40,155 nucleotides of DNA from Alteromonadaceae bacterium (GCA_014872785.1 WKFJ01000066.1:1-40155), one strand, 5' to 3'. Shown: positions 1 to 8,015, counted from the first letter of the stretch. The notes: generated from the letters alone by a model not told the origin. A program made the numbers and translations.

Positions 1-548
1 GCGCGTTTTTCTACTTTAACTGGGGTCGATTATATACTCTGTACTCGCGATAACAAATTTAGCTAAGCAAGGTCTCTCATGAGAGATAGGTAATTCTCAC
101 TAGCTGGTCTGAGGACGAAACGACCCGTTGGGTTGTTTTCCTGACTATGGGAGCAAACGCTTGTTTGAATTGTTTAATCTAAACTTTTTTATGACCGCTA
201 TTGCCACAAAGTTGACCATTATAAATCGAACAGTCATGGGACATCATAAGTTCGAATTTGTTGTCCATTGGCATAAGCTTGATAGTCCGCTTTATAGATA
301 TTGCTGCCCTACTAGTATTGGGGGCGACTGCTCTTCCATTGCTGTTACTCGCGCTTTCTCCGAGTTGCAAGGTTTATTCAAATATTGAAAAAAAACTAGC
401 GATAAAGCCGATAGGATAATACTGTACCGTTATTCAAAATCGTTGCTTAGCCTCTAAATCAAATGAAGGCTTAGATTTCTCTATCTTCGTGTTTCAAGCT
501 CAGTAGGTGTCAAAAAATGGATATTAAGGATTCGTCCATGATTAATTC
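1..548. other. Region without a convincing gene
   Basis: No reading frame here has a recognisable domain, a good ribosome-binding site or a credible start. Short overlapping frames occur on both strands between about 128 and 388, but they oppose each other and have no protein-like composition. It may hold decayed remnants like the rest of the left accessory zone. Confidence 0.5.
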
Positions 549-1532
549 TTAAGAAGCTTCACGAATAACAGCTAGCATTTTTTCATACCGACCTAAATTT
601 TCTTTAGTTTTATGCCACTTTTTTATATCTGATGTGTAACTGTCCCGACAAAATCTATAGGCTAACGCTTGCCTAGTTTTGCTGGTATCGTACTTACTTC
701 TGTCGCATGGTTGAGGTTCCCCCTCAGATACTGTTTTTCTTGCTTTCAGTAACCTGCCCTCGACTTGTTGTCGGATTTTTTCATGCGCTACACCATTGCT
801 AATTAGGAATTTTGAAATTTCAAACTGATCTAATATGAAGCTCAGTCTAAGTGGGGTTATATCTTTGTAATCACCAGTTTTTATTGGTGTATTAAAATCG
901 TATCCATAGCCAATTGCCATCTCCATAGTCGACTCCCAATCTTCAGGAGGCCAGATCATTAACATAGATACTATTGGTTCTCCATGATAGTTTGAGCCAA
1001 TGATATCAATTTGCATTCCCCCTTTAAAAAAAAGATTCATTAAAAGTTTATCATTGCTTTTTATTGCTTCATAAAATGATTCTCCGCTCCAAATAACTCC
1101 AAGGTTCGCTAATTCTTTACGGGGGTTTTGACTTATTTCCTTTTTGCTATTGTCCATTTTAGTGCTAATCGTCTTTAAATTTGCATTCACTTCAGTTAAT
1201 TGTCGGCTAACAATACCCAACGACCTTTGCAACGATTCTATTACTTCAACTTTTGATGCAATCAATCCCTTCTCTTTAGCATCGGGAATACCATCTTTTA
1301 AAAATAAAAGAGTCCCAGACAAAATAAGTAAAATTCCAAATAAATAAGTTGCGACAGAAAAATTTTCGGGCCACGACTTCATGAATAACCGGCACATCCC
1401 GAGTAGAACTAGAATTAATAGAGAAATTAATACTGCGTAATCTGCAAAAGGAGCAATGGGTTCCGATAAATCACAAAGAGTAACAATGCATCCTGCTACG
1501 CCTAAGGATTTTGCTATCATATTTAATTTCAT
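549..1532 (-). CDS. Hypothetical membrane-anchored protein with coiled coil and ankyrin-like tail
   Basis: The 327-residue product has three hydrophobic stretches (about residues 10-28, 32-50 and 60-78), then a charged, coiled-coil-like segment (about 90-140), then a soluble part. That part contains ankyrin-like helix pairs, for example ITPLRLSFILDQFEISKFL followed by ISNGVAHEK. This layout fits an inner-membrane protein with a cytoplasmic protein-binding domain. I do not recognise the family. It stands alone: no gene lies within 450 bases upstream of its start, and the left 548 bases are empty. The ankyrin call is from pattern only and could be wrong. Confidence 0.6.
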   Translation of the reverse strand: MKLNMIAKSLGVAGCIVTLCDLSEPIAPFADYAVLISLLILVLLGMCRLFMKSWPENFSVATYLFGILLILSGTLLFLKDGIPDAKEKGLIASKVEVIESLQRSLGIVSRQLTEVNANLKTISTKMDNSKKEISQNPRKELANLGVIWSGESFYEAIKSNDKLLMNLFFKGGMQIDIIGSNYHGEPIVSMLMIWPPEDWESTMEMAIGYGYDFNTPIKTGDYKDITPLRLSFILDQFEISKFLISNGVAHEKIRQQVEGRLLKARKTVSEGEPQPCDRSKYDTSKTRQALAYRFCRDSYTSDIKKWHKTKENLGRYEKMLAVIREAS

Positions 1533-1995
1533 TGACTACATCCAAGTCATAGTTTTAGGTACTTCCATTTTATTTCTCGATTTAGACTAAGAACATCGAA
1601 GGGACTTTTTAATAGAAAACTACCTGCAAACTTCAATAAAATCAATATGTTCGAAAAGAAGACAGAGATAAGGTGTAGTCGAATGGCCGCTTTAAAGCAG
1701 ACTTTCTACATAGTTCTCTCTTATATGAAGATCTCGGATGATTGAATAGCGCAGTAGGACGAATAAGTTATGTGTTTTCCGGTTCTCGCCATTTACGCTA
1801 GGTCACGCTCGAGCGGTTGTTTTGACTGTTCTCGCATCTCTTCGCTAACGCCGTTTCTCGTTAACATTTCATGTTAGCAATCTAAATAGGCGAGACTATC
1901 TATTAAATCTTGGCACGGCTTTAACATTGAATTATTAAAGCTATTGAAAATATGTTGTCGTATTAACCTAATTTTAGCTCGACAACGTGGAATAC
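1533..1995. other. Region without a gene
   Basis: About 460 bases with stops in all frames and no recognisable RNA gene or repeat. Only very short frames occur. It probably holds the promoter of the leftward membrane protein gene. Confidence 0.5.
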
Positions 1996-2205
1996 CTACA
2001 AACTCGTCTTGACAGTCAAAACATTACTGGTGTGGAACCGTGTTAAATCAGCGTTTTTCTTTTTCAAAATACCTGATAGCGACTCAATAGAATGACACCA
2101 TATTTTAGGTTCATCATTTGAGGGACTAATGCGTCCTGACGCAATATCCAACAAACGCTGCCTCACTTTATCTTTTGACATAACGCCAATTTTAACTAGT
2201 TTCAC
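1996..2205 (-). pseudogene. Truncated HVO_A0114-type DNA-binding protein
   Basis: The first 55 or so residues, from a GTG start, match the N-terminus of the HVO_A0114 family of small winged-helix regulators: a VKIGVMSKDKVRQRLLDIA start, then DEPKIWCHSIESL and a helix ending near KKKNADL. Such proteins are often antitoxin-like partners of RelE/HigB-type toxins and usually run to about 110-120 residues. Here the match stops and a short unrelated tail leads to the stop, so the helix-turn-helix part is missing. No partner toxin is next to it. Identification is from memory of the family pattern. Confidence 0.5.
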
Positions 2206-2570
2206 GTTTCTAACACCCTAGATATCAACTAAATGCCATTGTTGTTCAATATATCACCAAATGACGCGCAAGGTCGATACTCCGGCCAGTTTGAAATGAC
2301 GTTAATGCTCAACAATGTGCTATGTACCGTTATTCATAAAAAGTAATTGTGGCCAACTGGGCACTAGATATTACCTATTGTCTGCTACCAATCAGATGTC
2401 GCCAAATGCCGCTGGCATAACCATCGTTAGCCACACTAAAATCCAACGCGTGTCGAACAATAGGTTGTGCTCAAAATATCTTGTTCAATCTTTGCATCTA
2501 CAAGGTTGCTCTAAAGTCTTTAGATATATTAAATTTTAATACATGTATTTAAGCGTGTTACTTAACAATT
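2206..2570. other. Region without a convincing gene
   Basis: A 74-codon plus-strand frame exists here (2315-2539) but shows no domain and has a poor start. The segment probably contains the promoter of the AbrB-like antitoxin that begins at 2571. Confidence 0.45.
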
Positions 2571-2822
2571 ATGATTGAAACGGTAAAAGTAAGAAATTCA
2601 GGAAACAGTGTCGTCTTACCTCTCTCAAAACAGTTGAGAGAAGAAACGGCGTTATCGCATGGTGATAGTGTTATTGTTAGGACAACCGACAAAGGTTTTG
2701 AAGTAGAAATACGTTCAACTAAAAAAATGAAAATTCAATTTCCAATGAGTTACAAGGCGTTGATTCATGATTTAAAACCAGATTGCGATCTGCTTCCTTT
2801 GGAGGTCTTGAATTTTGACTGA
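2571..2822 (+). CDS. Orphan MazE/AbrB-type antitoxin
   Basis: This 83-residue protein begins with a swapped-hairpin AbrB DNA-binding domain (IETVKVRNSGNSVVLPL, then HGDSVIVRTTDKG). It matches the MazE/SpoVT-AbrB antitoxin pattern and continues into a C-terminal tail of the kind that binds a toxin. In intact modules a MazF or Doc-like toxin gene follows at once. Here the next gene lies on the other strand and encodes a phosphatase, so the toxin appears to have been lost. Antitoxins of this class normally repress their own promoter. Confidence 0.75.
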   Translation: MIETVKVRNSGNSVVLPLSKQLREETALSHGDSVIVRTTDKGFEVEIRSTKKMKIQFPMSYKALIHDLKPDCDLLPLEVLNFD

Positions 2823-2885
2823 ATAAAAGTACATGCCTCGTACGGGAGGATTGGCACTGTGGCGCTTTCAAACGATTAAAGGGTA

Positions 2886-3218
2886 TCAGCCTATCAGGCG
2901 AGAGCACTTCTGCTTTAATAAGCGAATTAAGCAGTCATCCATCACCTGATAAACATCATCGATACCCAGGTTGGTTATTTTCGAAAGATACACATCTCCT
3001 GTGTGTTCTTTAATTCGAACAATATGCTTGTGTTCAAATACGTAGATTAAATCTGCTTCTTGAAGCATGTCTTCTGTGCAGAGAGTGCCGCCTTCTTTTT
3101 CACAATATTTGGCACTTAACCCCGCAGATTTAACGTCGTGTTCTGAAATGTCATTAAAGAGTATTTCAGCGGTCTTAGACCGATTTTTATTGGCAGTGCA
3201 AAGAAAAAGTACCTTCAT
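2886..3218 (-). CDS. Low-molecular-weight protein tyrosine phosphatase-like protein
   Basis: The 110-residue product starts with the phosphate-binding loop MKVLFLCTANKNRSKTAE, which holds the CX5R signature (C7, R13) of low-molecular-weight tyrosine phosphatases and arsenate reductases. The family is normally 140-160 residues. This is a short accessory-genome version with a later aspartate-rich stretch (NLGIDDVYQVMDDC) where the general acid would lie. Its ATG is about 60 bases from the LexA-like palindrome at 3278-3299, so it could be SOS-controlled together with the divergent operon. The substrate is unknown. Confidence 0.75.
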   Translation of the reverse strand: MKVLFLCTANKNRSKTAEILFNDISEHDVKSAGLSAKYCEKEGGTLCTEDMLQEADLIYVFEHKHIVRIKEHTGDVYLSKITNLGIDDVYQVMDDCLIRLLKQKCSRLIG

Positions 3219-3277
3219 GATGAAGCGCCTGTGTAACAGAAAAAATAACTTTAAAATACGTGTAAATATGCCACAAT

Positions 3278-3299
3278 AAACTGTATATATATACAGTTT
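3278..3299. promoter_or_regulatory. LexA-type operator (22-bp perfect palindrome)
   Basis: The core CTGTATATATATACAG at 3281-3296 fits the LexA consensus CTGT-N8-ACAG, and the palindrome extends three bases further on each side without a mismatch. It ends 15 bases before the ATG of the rightward operon and lies 60 bases from the ATG of the leftward phosphatase, so it can serve either or both. Confidence 0.75.
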
Positions 3300-3313
3300 T
3301 GATGTGTGTAATT

Positions 3314-3553
3314 ATGAACAGAACGATAGCAATAGAACGGGTTCGCTGCGACATAAAAAAGCCAATAGGTGACCCTTTGGGTTATGTCATATTCGGTCGT
3401 GACCACGGCACTAAAACGTACTACGTGATGGAAGTTGAAGGCGTGCTTCCAATTGATGTGTCTGACGATGTATACCGCATTAAGCGCATCCTCGAAGCCA
3501 GACAGTATGAGTGGAGCTGGACGCATCTGCCAATCATTTATCCGGCGGCTTAA
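3314..3553 (+). CDS. Hypothetical protein, first gene of a putative SOS-controlled operon
   Basis: This encodes a 79-residue soluble protein of unknown function. I place the start at the ATG at 3314 (MNRTIAIERVRCD), because a decayed paralogue at 7237-7474 begins at the matching point (MHSTVAIERYRCD). Conserved between the two copies are AIER-RCD, the KRILEA-Q stretch and the W-W...LP...YPAA ending. The gene is followed after two bases by a small membrane protein gene, and the LexA-type palindrome lies just upstream, so DNA damage probably controls the operon. Confidence 0.65.
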   Translation: MNRTIAIERVRCDIKKPIGDPLGYVIFGRDHGTKTYYVMEVEGVLPIDVSDDVYRIKRILEARQYEWSWTHLPIIYPAA

Positions 3554-3555
3554 TC

Positions 3556-3723
3556 ATGTCTATCACTGCGATATTTGGACTTGCTGTATTCATTCCCGCA
3601 AGCCTTGTTATAGTGATAGCGTTATTAGCTTTCACGTTTGATTGGGATGCTATTTGTCATCGGTATTTTCCAGACTATTTTCTAAGCCCTGCGGAGGTGA
3701 AAAAGCGATATGAGCAACAATGA
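3556..3723 (+). CDS. Small single-span membrane protein
   Basis: A 55-residue protein starting at ATG 3556, two bases after the previous stop. Residues of about 4-28 (AIFGLAVFIPASLVIVIALL) form one hydrophobic helix, followed by a charged tail ending AEVKKRYEQQ. Its 3' end overlaps the next gene by 14 bases, which argues for translation as part of the operon. No function is recognised. Confidence 0.6.
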   Translation: MSITAIFGLAVFIPASLVIVIALLAFTFDWDAICHRYFPDYFLSPAEVKKRYEQQ

Positions 3724-3898
3724 AGTGAAGTATAAAGTTCGCCCACCCAGCGCAAACACAGAAAAAACCAAAAGGTTGGAAAAGCGCATTCGCTTCAAAG
3801 AAATGCGGGGTATAACACAAGAGATGAGAGAGAAAGCCAACAAACGGGATATCGAAAGGTTACTGGAGTTGTCTGCGAGCGTTAAGTTTAATGAATGA
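3710..3898 (+). CDS. Small basic hypothetical protein
   Basis: A 62-residue, highly charged, mostly helical protein (RLEKRIRFKEMRGITQEMRE) with no recognised domain. It overlaps the gene before by 14 bases and the gene after by 8, typical of translational coupling. The composition would suit a nucleic-acid or ribosome contact, but that is only a guess. Confidence 0.55.
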   Translation: MSNNEVKYKVRPPSANTEKTKRLEKRIRFKEMRGITQEMREKANKRDIERLLELSASVKFNE

Positions 3899-4298
3899 AC
3901 AAGACCTAGAGTACGAAGTTATACCTTCACCTCACGACACTCAATCAAGCGTTTGTGTTGGTGTCAGAGTCCACCATAAACCTACTAAACTCACAGCACA
4001 AAGCACAACGGAAAAAAGCCAGTATGCAAACAAGGTGCTGGCAGTTGAGAAATTAAAGCAATTACTTAAAGTTCTCGGGAGAGAACAAGAAATCAATCCT
4101 TTTGATGTTGCGGATGAAGTAAATGCTGATACTTCTCTTTCCCAAGATTTACTCAAACAAGGGAACGTGCTTTACTCGCCAAATGCGGATATGACGCACG
4201 AAGGCGCTCTAAAAGCAACGTATCCTAATGGTGATGTAGAATATGGTCATTTTGTAAATGGTGAGTTCGTTGCTGTGCGAAAAAACAAAAAAAGATAA
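3891..4298 (+). CDS. Protein with release-factor-like segment lacking the GGQ motif
   Basis: This 135-residue protein is the last gene of the operon. Residues 22-55 (GVRVHHKPTKLTAQSTTEKS then QYANKVLAVEKLKQLL) resemble the core of class I peptide release factor domains, where a histidine-proline-threonine turn is followed by an ERSQ-x-NK helix. The catalytic GGQ that should come just before is absent. The C-terminus contains a MORN-like stretch (ATYPNGDVEYGHFVNGEF). It may bind ribosomes without hydrolysing peptidyl-tRNA. The similarity was judged by eye and needs a profile search. Confidence 0.5.
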   Translation: MNEQDLEYEVIPSPHDTQSSVCVGVRVHHKPTKLTAQSTTEKSQYANKVLAVEKLKQLLKVLGREQEINPFDVADEVNADTSLSQDLLKQGNVLYSPNADMTHEGALKATYPNGDVEYGHFVNGEFVAVRKNKKR

Positions 4299-4514
4299 CT
4301 TGCCGAACAGCAGCAATGCCAAAAAAGCATATCCTAGCCTTTAGTTTCTCGACGACTGAGTTACGAAACACCCTAAGCTAACGCTACTTTGCAAAACTGT
4401 GGTTCGCATTATCTTCACGGGTGATCCAGAGCAGTTACGCCCCTATTGGATGTGGCAAAATGCTTGCTAATGTCGTGCGTTCGAACGTTATTGCCAATAC
4501 AGAGCTAGATATTG

Positions 4515-4844
4515 TTAAGCGCCAAGAAGGCTTAGCGGGAACTCCCGAATACTCAAAGCTAGTTGATGTTCGTCAGAGATTGCTTCATAAGGTCGTTTAA
4601 GTTTATTAAATTCGGGTTGAAAGTCGTCAACCTCATCCTTTAGTTGTTTTAACTGGCTGATATCAAATGAACTATCGTTAAAAAAGCTCTCAACTGCAGT
4701 CACTAGAAAGCATCGATCATGAAGGCATATATATAGAAAGTAGCGGCTTACATCTTGACTTGAGTCAATACCTTGGATAGTTCCGTCAATTTCTTCCAAT
4801 AGCATTTCATTAAACAAATCGATCGCTTCTTTGCTGAGCGTCAT
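4515..4844 (-). CDS. Hypothetical acidic protein
   Basis: A 109-residue product from the ATG at 4844; a longer form from a TTG at 4853 is possible. It is acidic and helical, with no domain I recognise. An aromatic stretch (SRYFLYICLHDRCFLVTAV) could be a buried core helix and strand rather than a membrane span. The neighbour upstream on the same strand is an orphan antitoxin; the 66-base gap and lack of ParE-type features argue against this being its toxin. Confidence 0.45.
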   Translation of the reverse strand: MTLSKEAIDLFNEMLLEEIDGTIQGIDSSQDVSRYFLYICLHDRCFLVTAVESFFNDSSFDISQLKQLKDEVDDFQPEFNKLKRPYEAISDEHQLALSIREFPLSLLGA

Positions 4845-4910
4845 AAAACTCAAAACCCTCTAACAAATCACCTCTGGCGGATTCTTCTACTTTAATGTCT
4901 AAAACGGACA

Positions 4911-5114
4911 CTATTTTCGCGCTTTCTTCAATTCGTCAAGGGAGATGAAATTGGCTTTACGAGAAGCTATCTTTTCTTCTCTTTGAGAGAGAACCAGACC
5001 GTGCCATTCTGGTGAATCAACATTAGACAGGTCATGCTTCATGGAATCCCAGAGGGCTTCCATCGCTGTCATTCTTTCTTCAAGAGAAAGATTTACAAGT
5101 TCTGAGGTGTTCAT
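4911..5114 (-). CDS. Orphan addiction-module antitoxin (TIGR02574-like)
   Basis: From the ATG at 5114 the 67-residue product has the TIGR02574 pattern: a start LVNLSLEERMTAMEALWDS, a central SPEWHG, and a tail WHGLVLSQREEKIASRK followed by FISLDELKKARK. These antitoxins pair with a ParE/RelE toxin encoded directly downstream. The gene that follows (ending at 4515) does not look like such a toxin, so this appears to be a solitary antitoxin. A longer frame upstream begins only at a TTG and adds residues outside the family pattern. Confidence 0.7.
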   Translation of the reverse strand: MNTSELVNLSLEERMTAMEALWDSMKHDLSNVDSPEWHGLVLSQREEKIASRKANFISLDELKKARK

Positions 5115-5203
5115 AACCAAATGCCAGTTTTTATTGCTTTTATAGTGTATCTCATTCCGCAAGTTAGTTCAGAAAAGATAACAATATGTTTTTTCTTGTC
5201 AGA

Positions 5204-5620
5204 TTAATGCTTGGTTTCTACAAAAACACAATGGTCGCAAATGCCCCATGTAGTGCCGAAACCATCCTCTCCCTCAGATAGTTCATTGCCACATTCCGTA
5301 CACTTGTTGAATTCATCATGATCGACTTTGCAGTACCATCCGTTTTCTACTGGAACTGGCGCTCAATTTACCATGGCTGGTGCATTATGATCTTTTGCTA
5401 GTGATTTTATTCTTTTGAAGTCAGGGCATTTCTTGGCGTTGATTACGCCTTGTCGGCTTACACACTCTTGAACCAGCACCTCTTTGTTGTTTTCAAGTGC
5501 ATGATAAACAAATCCAGATATATACTTTAAAAGTGTCAGTGCATTGGCAATATCTTAGTGTTCTGAAATTACATCTGGATTCCCGTTCTGTTTTGATGGT
5601 TCTATTAGATCATGAATACC
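5204..5620 (-). pseudogene. Broken zinc-ribbon protein gene
   Basis: Reading the minus strand in one frame gives about 130 codons of protein-like sequence interrupted by two stops, a TAA after DVISEH and a TGA after HNAPAMVN, with no start left. The final part holds two cysteine pairs of a zinc ribbon (C-KVDHDEFNKCTEC, then GICDHC) and ends ETKH. The middle (LVQECVSRQGVINAKKCPDF) is also continuous. The point mutations show recent inactivation. The intact family is not known to me. Confidence 0.6.
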
Positions 5621-5767
5621 TCGGAACTAAACTGTCACAAGTGTTTTTAAACTGGTGACGGACTGATAATCAATCCAAAGATACGCTTACGGTTATACAT
5701 TAAAAAAAGCCGCGACAGTGACCTTTCCTAAGGGGTGAGTTTCCGTGAATATTTTGGTGACCTAATA

Positions 5768-6766
5768 TCAATCGCTAATTTTGTAATCCCGAAACTGCTC
5801 TTCGTTCTTTAAATAGCATTCTTCACAAAACTCTTCTAACTCTCTTAATAGAGCTATATTCGGCCAAGGCCCAGTTCTATCGGTTAAGCTGCCGACTGCC
5901 AACTCATATTTGCCGAGAATTTGCTTATAAAGAAAACGCTCTGCATTAGGTATCAATAATGGGAGCAAGTTGCTTTTTAACAGTGGAATGTTGGCCAATA
6001 GCCTTGCTATACGGCCATTACCATCCCAAAAGGGATGCACGTGTGCTATTGCAGCGTGGTATTTTGCGAATACCTTTGGAGCGGTCTGTCTTGTAACAAT
6101 CTCTTCATTGTTCATGGCGTCGATGATTTGAGACATTAACAATGGTACATATCTTGGGTGCGCATATTCAAAGTGCATTGGCTTGTCATCAATGACAGTG
6201 TAAGTCCCATTTATAACGACTTTCCATGCACCATAAGGCTTATCAATATCGAATACTTTCTCGGTTTGGACTGCTTTGTGAAGGTCAAAGCAGAGATTAT
6301 CTGAAATTGGAAAGTTTACCGCTTGATATATAAGGTCGATAGCCTTTGCGTGACCTATGATTTCTTGATGTTCAGAAATTGATTTTCCTGATATTGTCAG
6401 CCCTTCCTCTAATATGCAGTGTGTCTCTTTCAGAGAGAGAGTATTCCCTTCGATCGCTGTAGAAGTATGAGACCAAAGATCTCTAACCCCTTTTAATACT
6501 GCCTCCTGCTGATACCCATTAAAATTAGAGGCGAAACCTGGTATCGGAGTTTCTTTATTTGACAGTGTATATTTTGTTCCACGCTTTTCTCCTATTTTCA
6601 CCAACAAGCCAGAGGTTACCAATTCGCCCAGCCATCTTCTTAGAGTGCGCTCAGCAATAAACTCTGGAAGAATCCCTTGTATTTGCCCTAAAGATAGGGG
6701 GCTTTTGTTCCTTAGCAAACTGGGAAGCAACTGTTTAATTTTTGCGTTAGCCATGAGCGCGGTCAT
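5768..6766 (-). CDS. Fic-domain protein with N-terminal winged helix, class II
   Basis: The 332-residue protein carries the full Fic active-site motif HPFWDGNGRIAR (residues 244-255; catalytic H244), so it should transfer AMP or another nucleotide moiety to a protein side chain. The inhibitory motif STAIEGN (about 102-108, S-x3-E-G) lies N-terminal to the Fic core, as in class II enzymes that inhibit themselves. Residues 1-70 look like a winged helix-turn-helix (ERTLRRWLGELVTSGLLVKI), suggesting DNA binding and self-repression. Upstream are four 20-bp-spaced repeats that could be the operator. M5 at 6754 is an alternative start. Nothing suggests damage, in contrast to its neighbours. Confidence 0.85.
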   Translation of the reverse strand: MTALMANAKIKQLLPSLLRNKSPLSLGQIQGILPEFIAERTLRRWLGELVTSGLLVKIGEKRGTKYTLSNKETPIPGFASNFNGYQQEAVLKGVRDLWSHTSTAIEGNTLSLKETHCILEEGLTISGKSISEHQEIIGHAKAIDLIYQAVNFPISDNLCFDLHKAVQTEKVFDIDKPYGAWKVVINGTYTVIDDKPMHFEYAHPRYVPLLMSQIIDAMNNEEIVTRQTAPKVFAKYHAAIAHVHPFWDGNGRIARLLANIPLLKSNLLPLLIPNAERFLYKQILGKYELAVGSLTDRTGPWPNIALLRELEEFCEECYLKNEEQFRDYKISD

Positions 6767-6777
6767 CGTTGCAGTAT

Positions 6778-6844
6778 ACGGCCATTATATTCTTATAACG
6801 GCCATGTTCTAGGTGTAACGGCCATAATGTGTTTTAAACGGCCA
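6778..6844. promoter_or_regulatory. Four ACGGCCA repeats at exact 20-bp spacing upstream of the fic gene
   Basis: ACGGCCAT occurs at 6778, 6798 and 6818, and ACGGCCA at 6838, three of the four preceded by TA or TAA. The spacing is exactly 20 bases each time, which places the copies on nearly the same helix face. A TATAAT-like -10 box on the minus strand (6784-6789) sits between copies one and two, so a protein bound here would block the fic promoter. The winged helix of the Fic protein is the obvious candidate. Confidence 0.65.
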
Positions 6845-6845
6845 G

Positions 6846-7236
6846 TGCGAGTTCCCCTGAAAGTTTTCTTTGAACATTTTGAGGGCATGTAAAATCCAGA
6901 TTAAAATGTCCTTAATTATCCAAAATAATCTGTCACAATTGCAGTGTTAATAACCAGTATCTTGAGGTCGCAATTTGCGACATCAAGATTGGAAAGTAAG
7001 GCGATTAATTATATATCTTCAGTTAAAACAGGTCAGTAAATAATAGTCATGAAAATTGCTGGTGGCCTCTATCTGACCATATAAGGTGGCATGGGTAACA
7101 TAATTTGAACCAGTAAGTGACAGTGATTAGAGGTAAATAAGGGAGCCTATTGACGTAGATTTTTTAGTTGAAGAGGATGAGCCTTTCTATGTCAAAGAGG
7201 TGGCGCAGGATTGACAGTTTTTTAGATAGTCAACAG
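6846..7236. other. Gap with inverted repeat and scraps of coding sequence
   Basis: No intact gene. It includes the 31-base inverted repeat at 6959-6989. Between about 7143 and 7214 one plus-strand frame gives a short protein-like stretch (EPIDVDFLVEEDEPFYVKE) ending in TGA, without a start, probably a gene remnant. Confidence 0.4.
6959..6989. repeat. Inverted repeat, 15-bp arms
   Basis: The left arm ATCTTGAGGTCGCAA and right arm TTGCGACATCAAGAT pair with one mismatch around a single base. A shorter relative sharing TTGAGGTCG lies at 7509-7531, on the other side of the decayed gene copy at 7237-7474. There is no T-run, so a terminator is unlikely. Confidence 0.5.
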
Positions 7237-7474
7237 ATGCATAGCACAGTTGCGATTGAACGTTATCGCTGCGACGTTTTTAAACTAGTTGGCGAAGAGT
7301 TAGGTAACATTTTTTCGCTGAGATGCTGGCGCTCAATATTGGTAGGTGATATCCGTCGACGGCTTCGTACCCGTTGACCAAAGCGACTGCGTAAAGAGAG
7401 TCAAACGAATTCTAGAAGCCAAGCAATAACGCTGGAATTGGGTGCCGCTTCCTACATTTTATCCTGCTGCATGA
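7237..7474 (+). pseudogene. Decayed second copy of the 3314-3553 gene
   Basis: The frame from ATG 7237 begins MHSTVAIERYRCD, like MNRTIAIERVRCD at 3314. After about residue 30 the similarity moves to another frame (VISVDGFVPVDQSD, then VKRVKRILEAKQ), which aligns with VMEVEGVLPIDVSD and YRIKRILEARQ. A TAA then replaces the tyrosine codon, and the ending RWNWVPLPTFYPAA is preserved. At least one frameshift and one nonsense mutation therefore separate it from a working gene. No LexA-type box precedes it. Confidence 0.75.
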
Positions 7475-7506
7475 CTTTCAATTAAGGCGAATTCGCCACA
7501 ATTAAG

Positions 7507-7531
7507 ACTTGAGGTCGCGCACCGACTTCAA
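7507..7531. repeat. Short inverted repeat related to 6959-6989
   Basis: Arms TTGAGGTCG (7509-7517) and CGACTTCAA (7523-7531) pair with one mismatch around a five-base loop. The left arm is identical to part of the larger repeat at 6959-6989. The two flank the decayed gene copy. Confidence 0.4.
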
Positions 7532-7747
7532 ACTGGTGGCGGCATGTCAGCACGAATTAACGAAAGCGGATCTCCGTCTACCTAATTTTAAGTATAAGTA
7601 TCCCGACTTTTCTTGGGGCGTGACGCAGGGTAAAGTAATGATACGTTTTTCACGTTACCAATCGGAGCCAAGAAAACATTAATCCATTAGTTCACGAGTA
7701 CAGAGAAGTAAATGCCGAACACTAAGCCTGCATATTGGAGCCTTATC

Positions 7748-7978
7748 TTATTTTGAGGCTTCGATATCTCGAATACGAGCCATGAACGTCAGAGTGTCAA
7801 ATGGCGACTCAGCGAAACCAAATTTCTGATAAAAAGACTTTGCAGAGTCATTTACCGCATGAACTAAAATACCAGCACCGCCAACTACTTTCATGGCTTG
7901 AACCGACCTAAGTACACAATCTTTTAACAATCCAACTCGAATCCCATAGCCGTGATAATCAATGGTAACCCATCCCAA
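7748..7978 (-). pseudogene. C-terminal fragment of a GNAT acetyltransferase toxin (TacT-like)
   Basis: The 76 codons cover only the second half of a GNAT fold: HGYGIRVGLLKDCVLRS at the acetyl-CoA loop, GAGILVHAVNDSAKSFYQKF at the C-terminal strand and helix, then FGFAESPFDTLTF. This ending is typical of TacT/AtaT-type toxins, which acetylate aminoacyl-tRNA and are about 160-170 residues long. The N-terminal half is missing. The cognate type of antitoxin (DUF1778) survives at 8429-8695 on the same strand, in the expected upstream order, but about 450 bases away, so other DNA has come between or been rearranged. Confidence 0.7.
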
Positions 7979-7997
7979 TAGTGCGATATATTAATTG

Positions 7998-8015
7998 ACT
8001 GTATAAACATACAGT
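7998..8015. promoter_or_regulatory. LexA-type operator
   Basis: CTGTATAAACATACAG at 7999-8014 fits CTGT-N8-ACAG exactly, with one further pairing base on each side. A TTGACT (7995-8000) lies at the start of the box. No intact gene is adjacent. Candidates are the toxin fragment to the left and a 19-codon frame at 8051-8110 to the right. Confidence 0.6.

Noticed and set aside
5471..5491. Left attachment site matching the tRNA-Val 3' end
   Set aside because: CTTGAACCAG at this place matches part of the tRNA T arm, but flanking bases do not, and it lies inside a decayed gene. A ten-base match is expected by chance.
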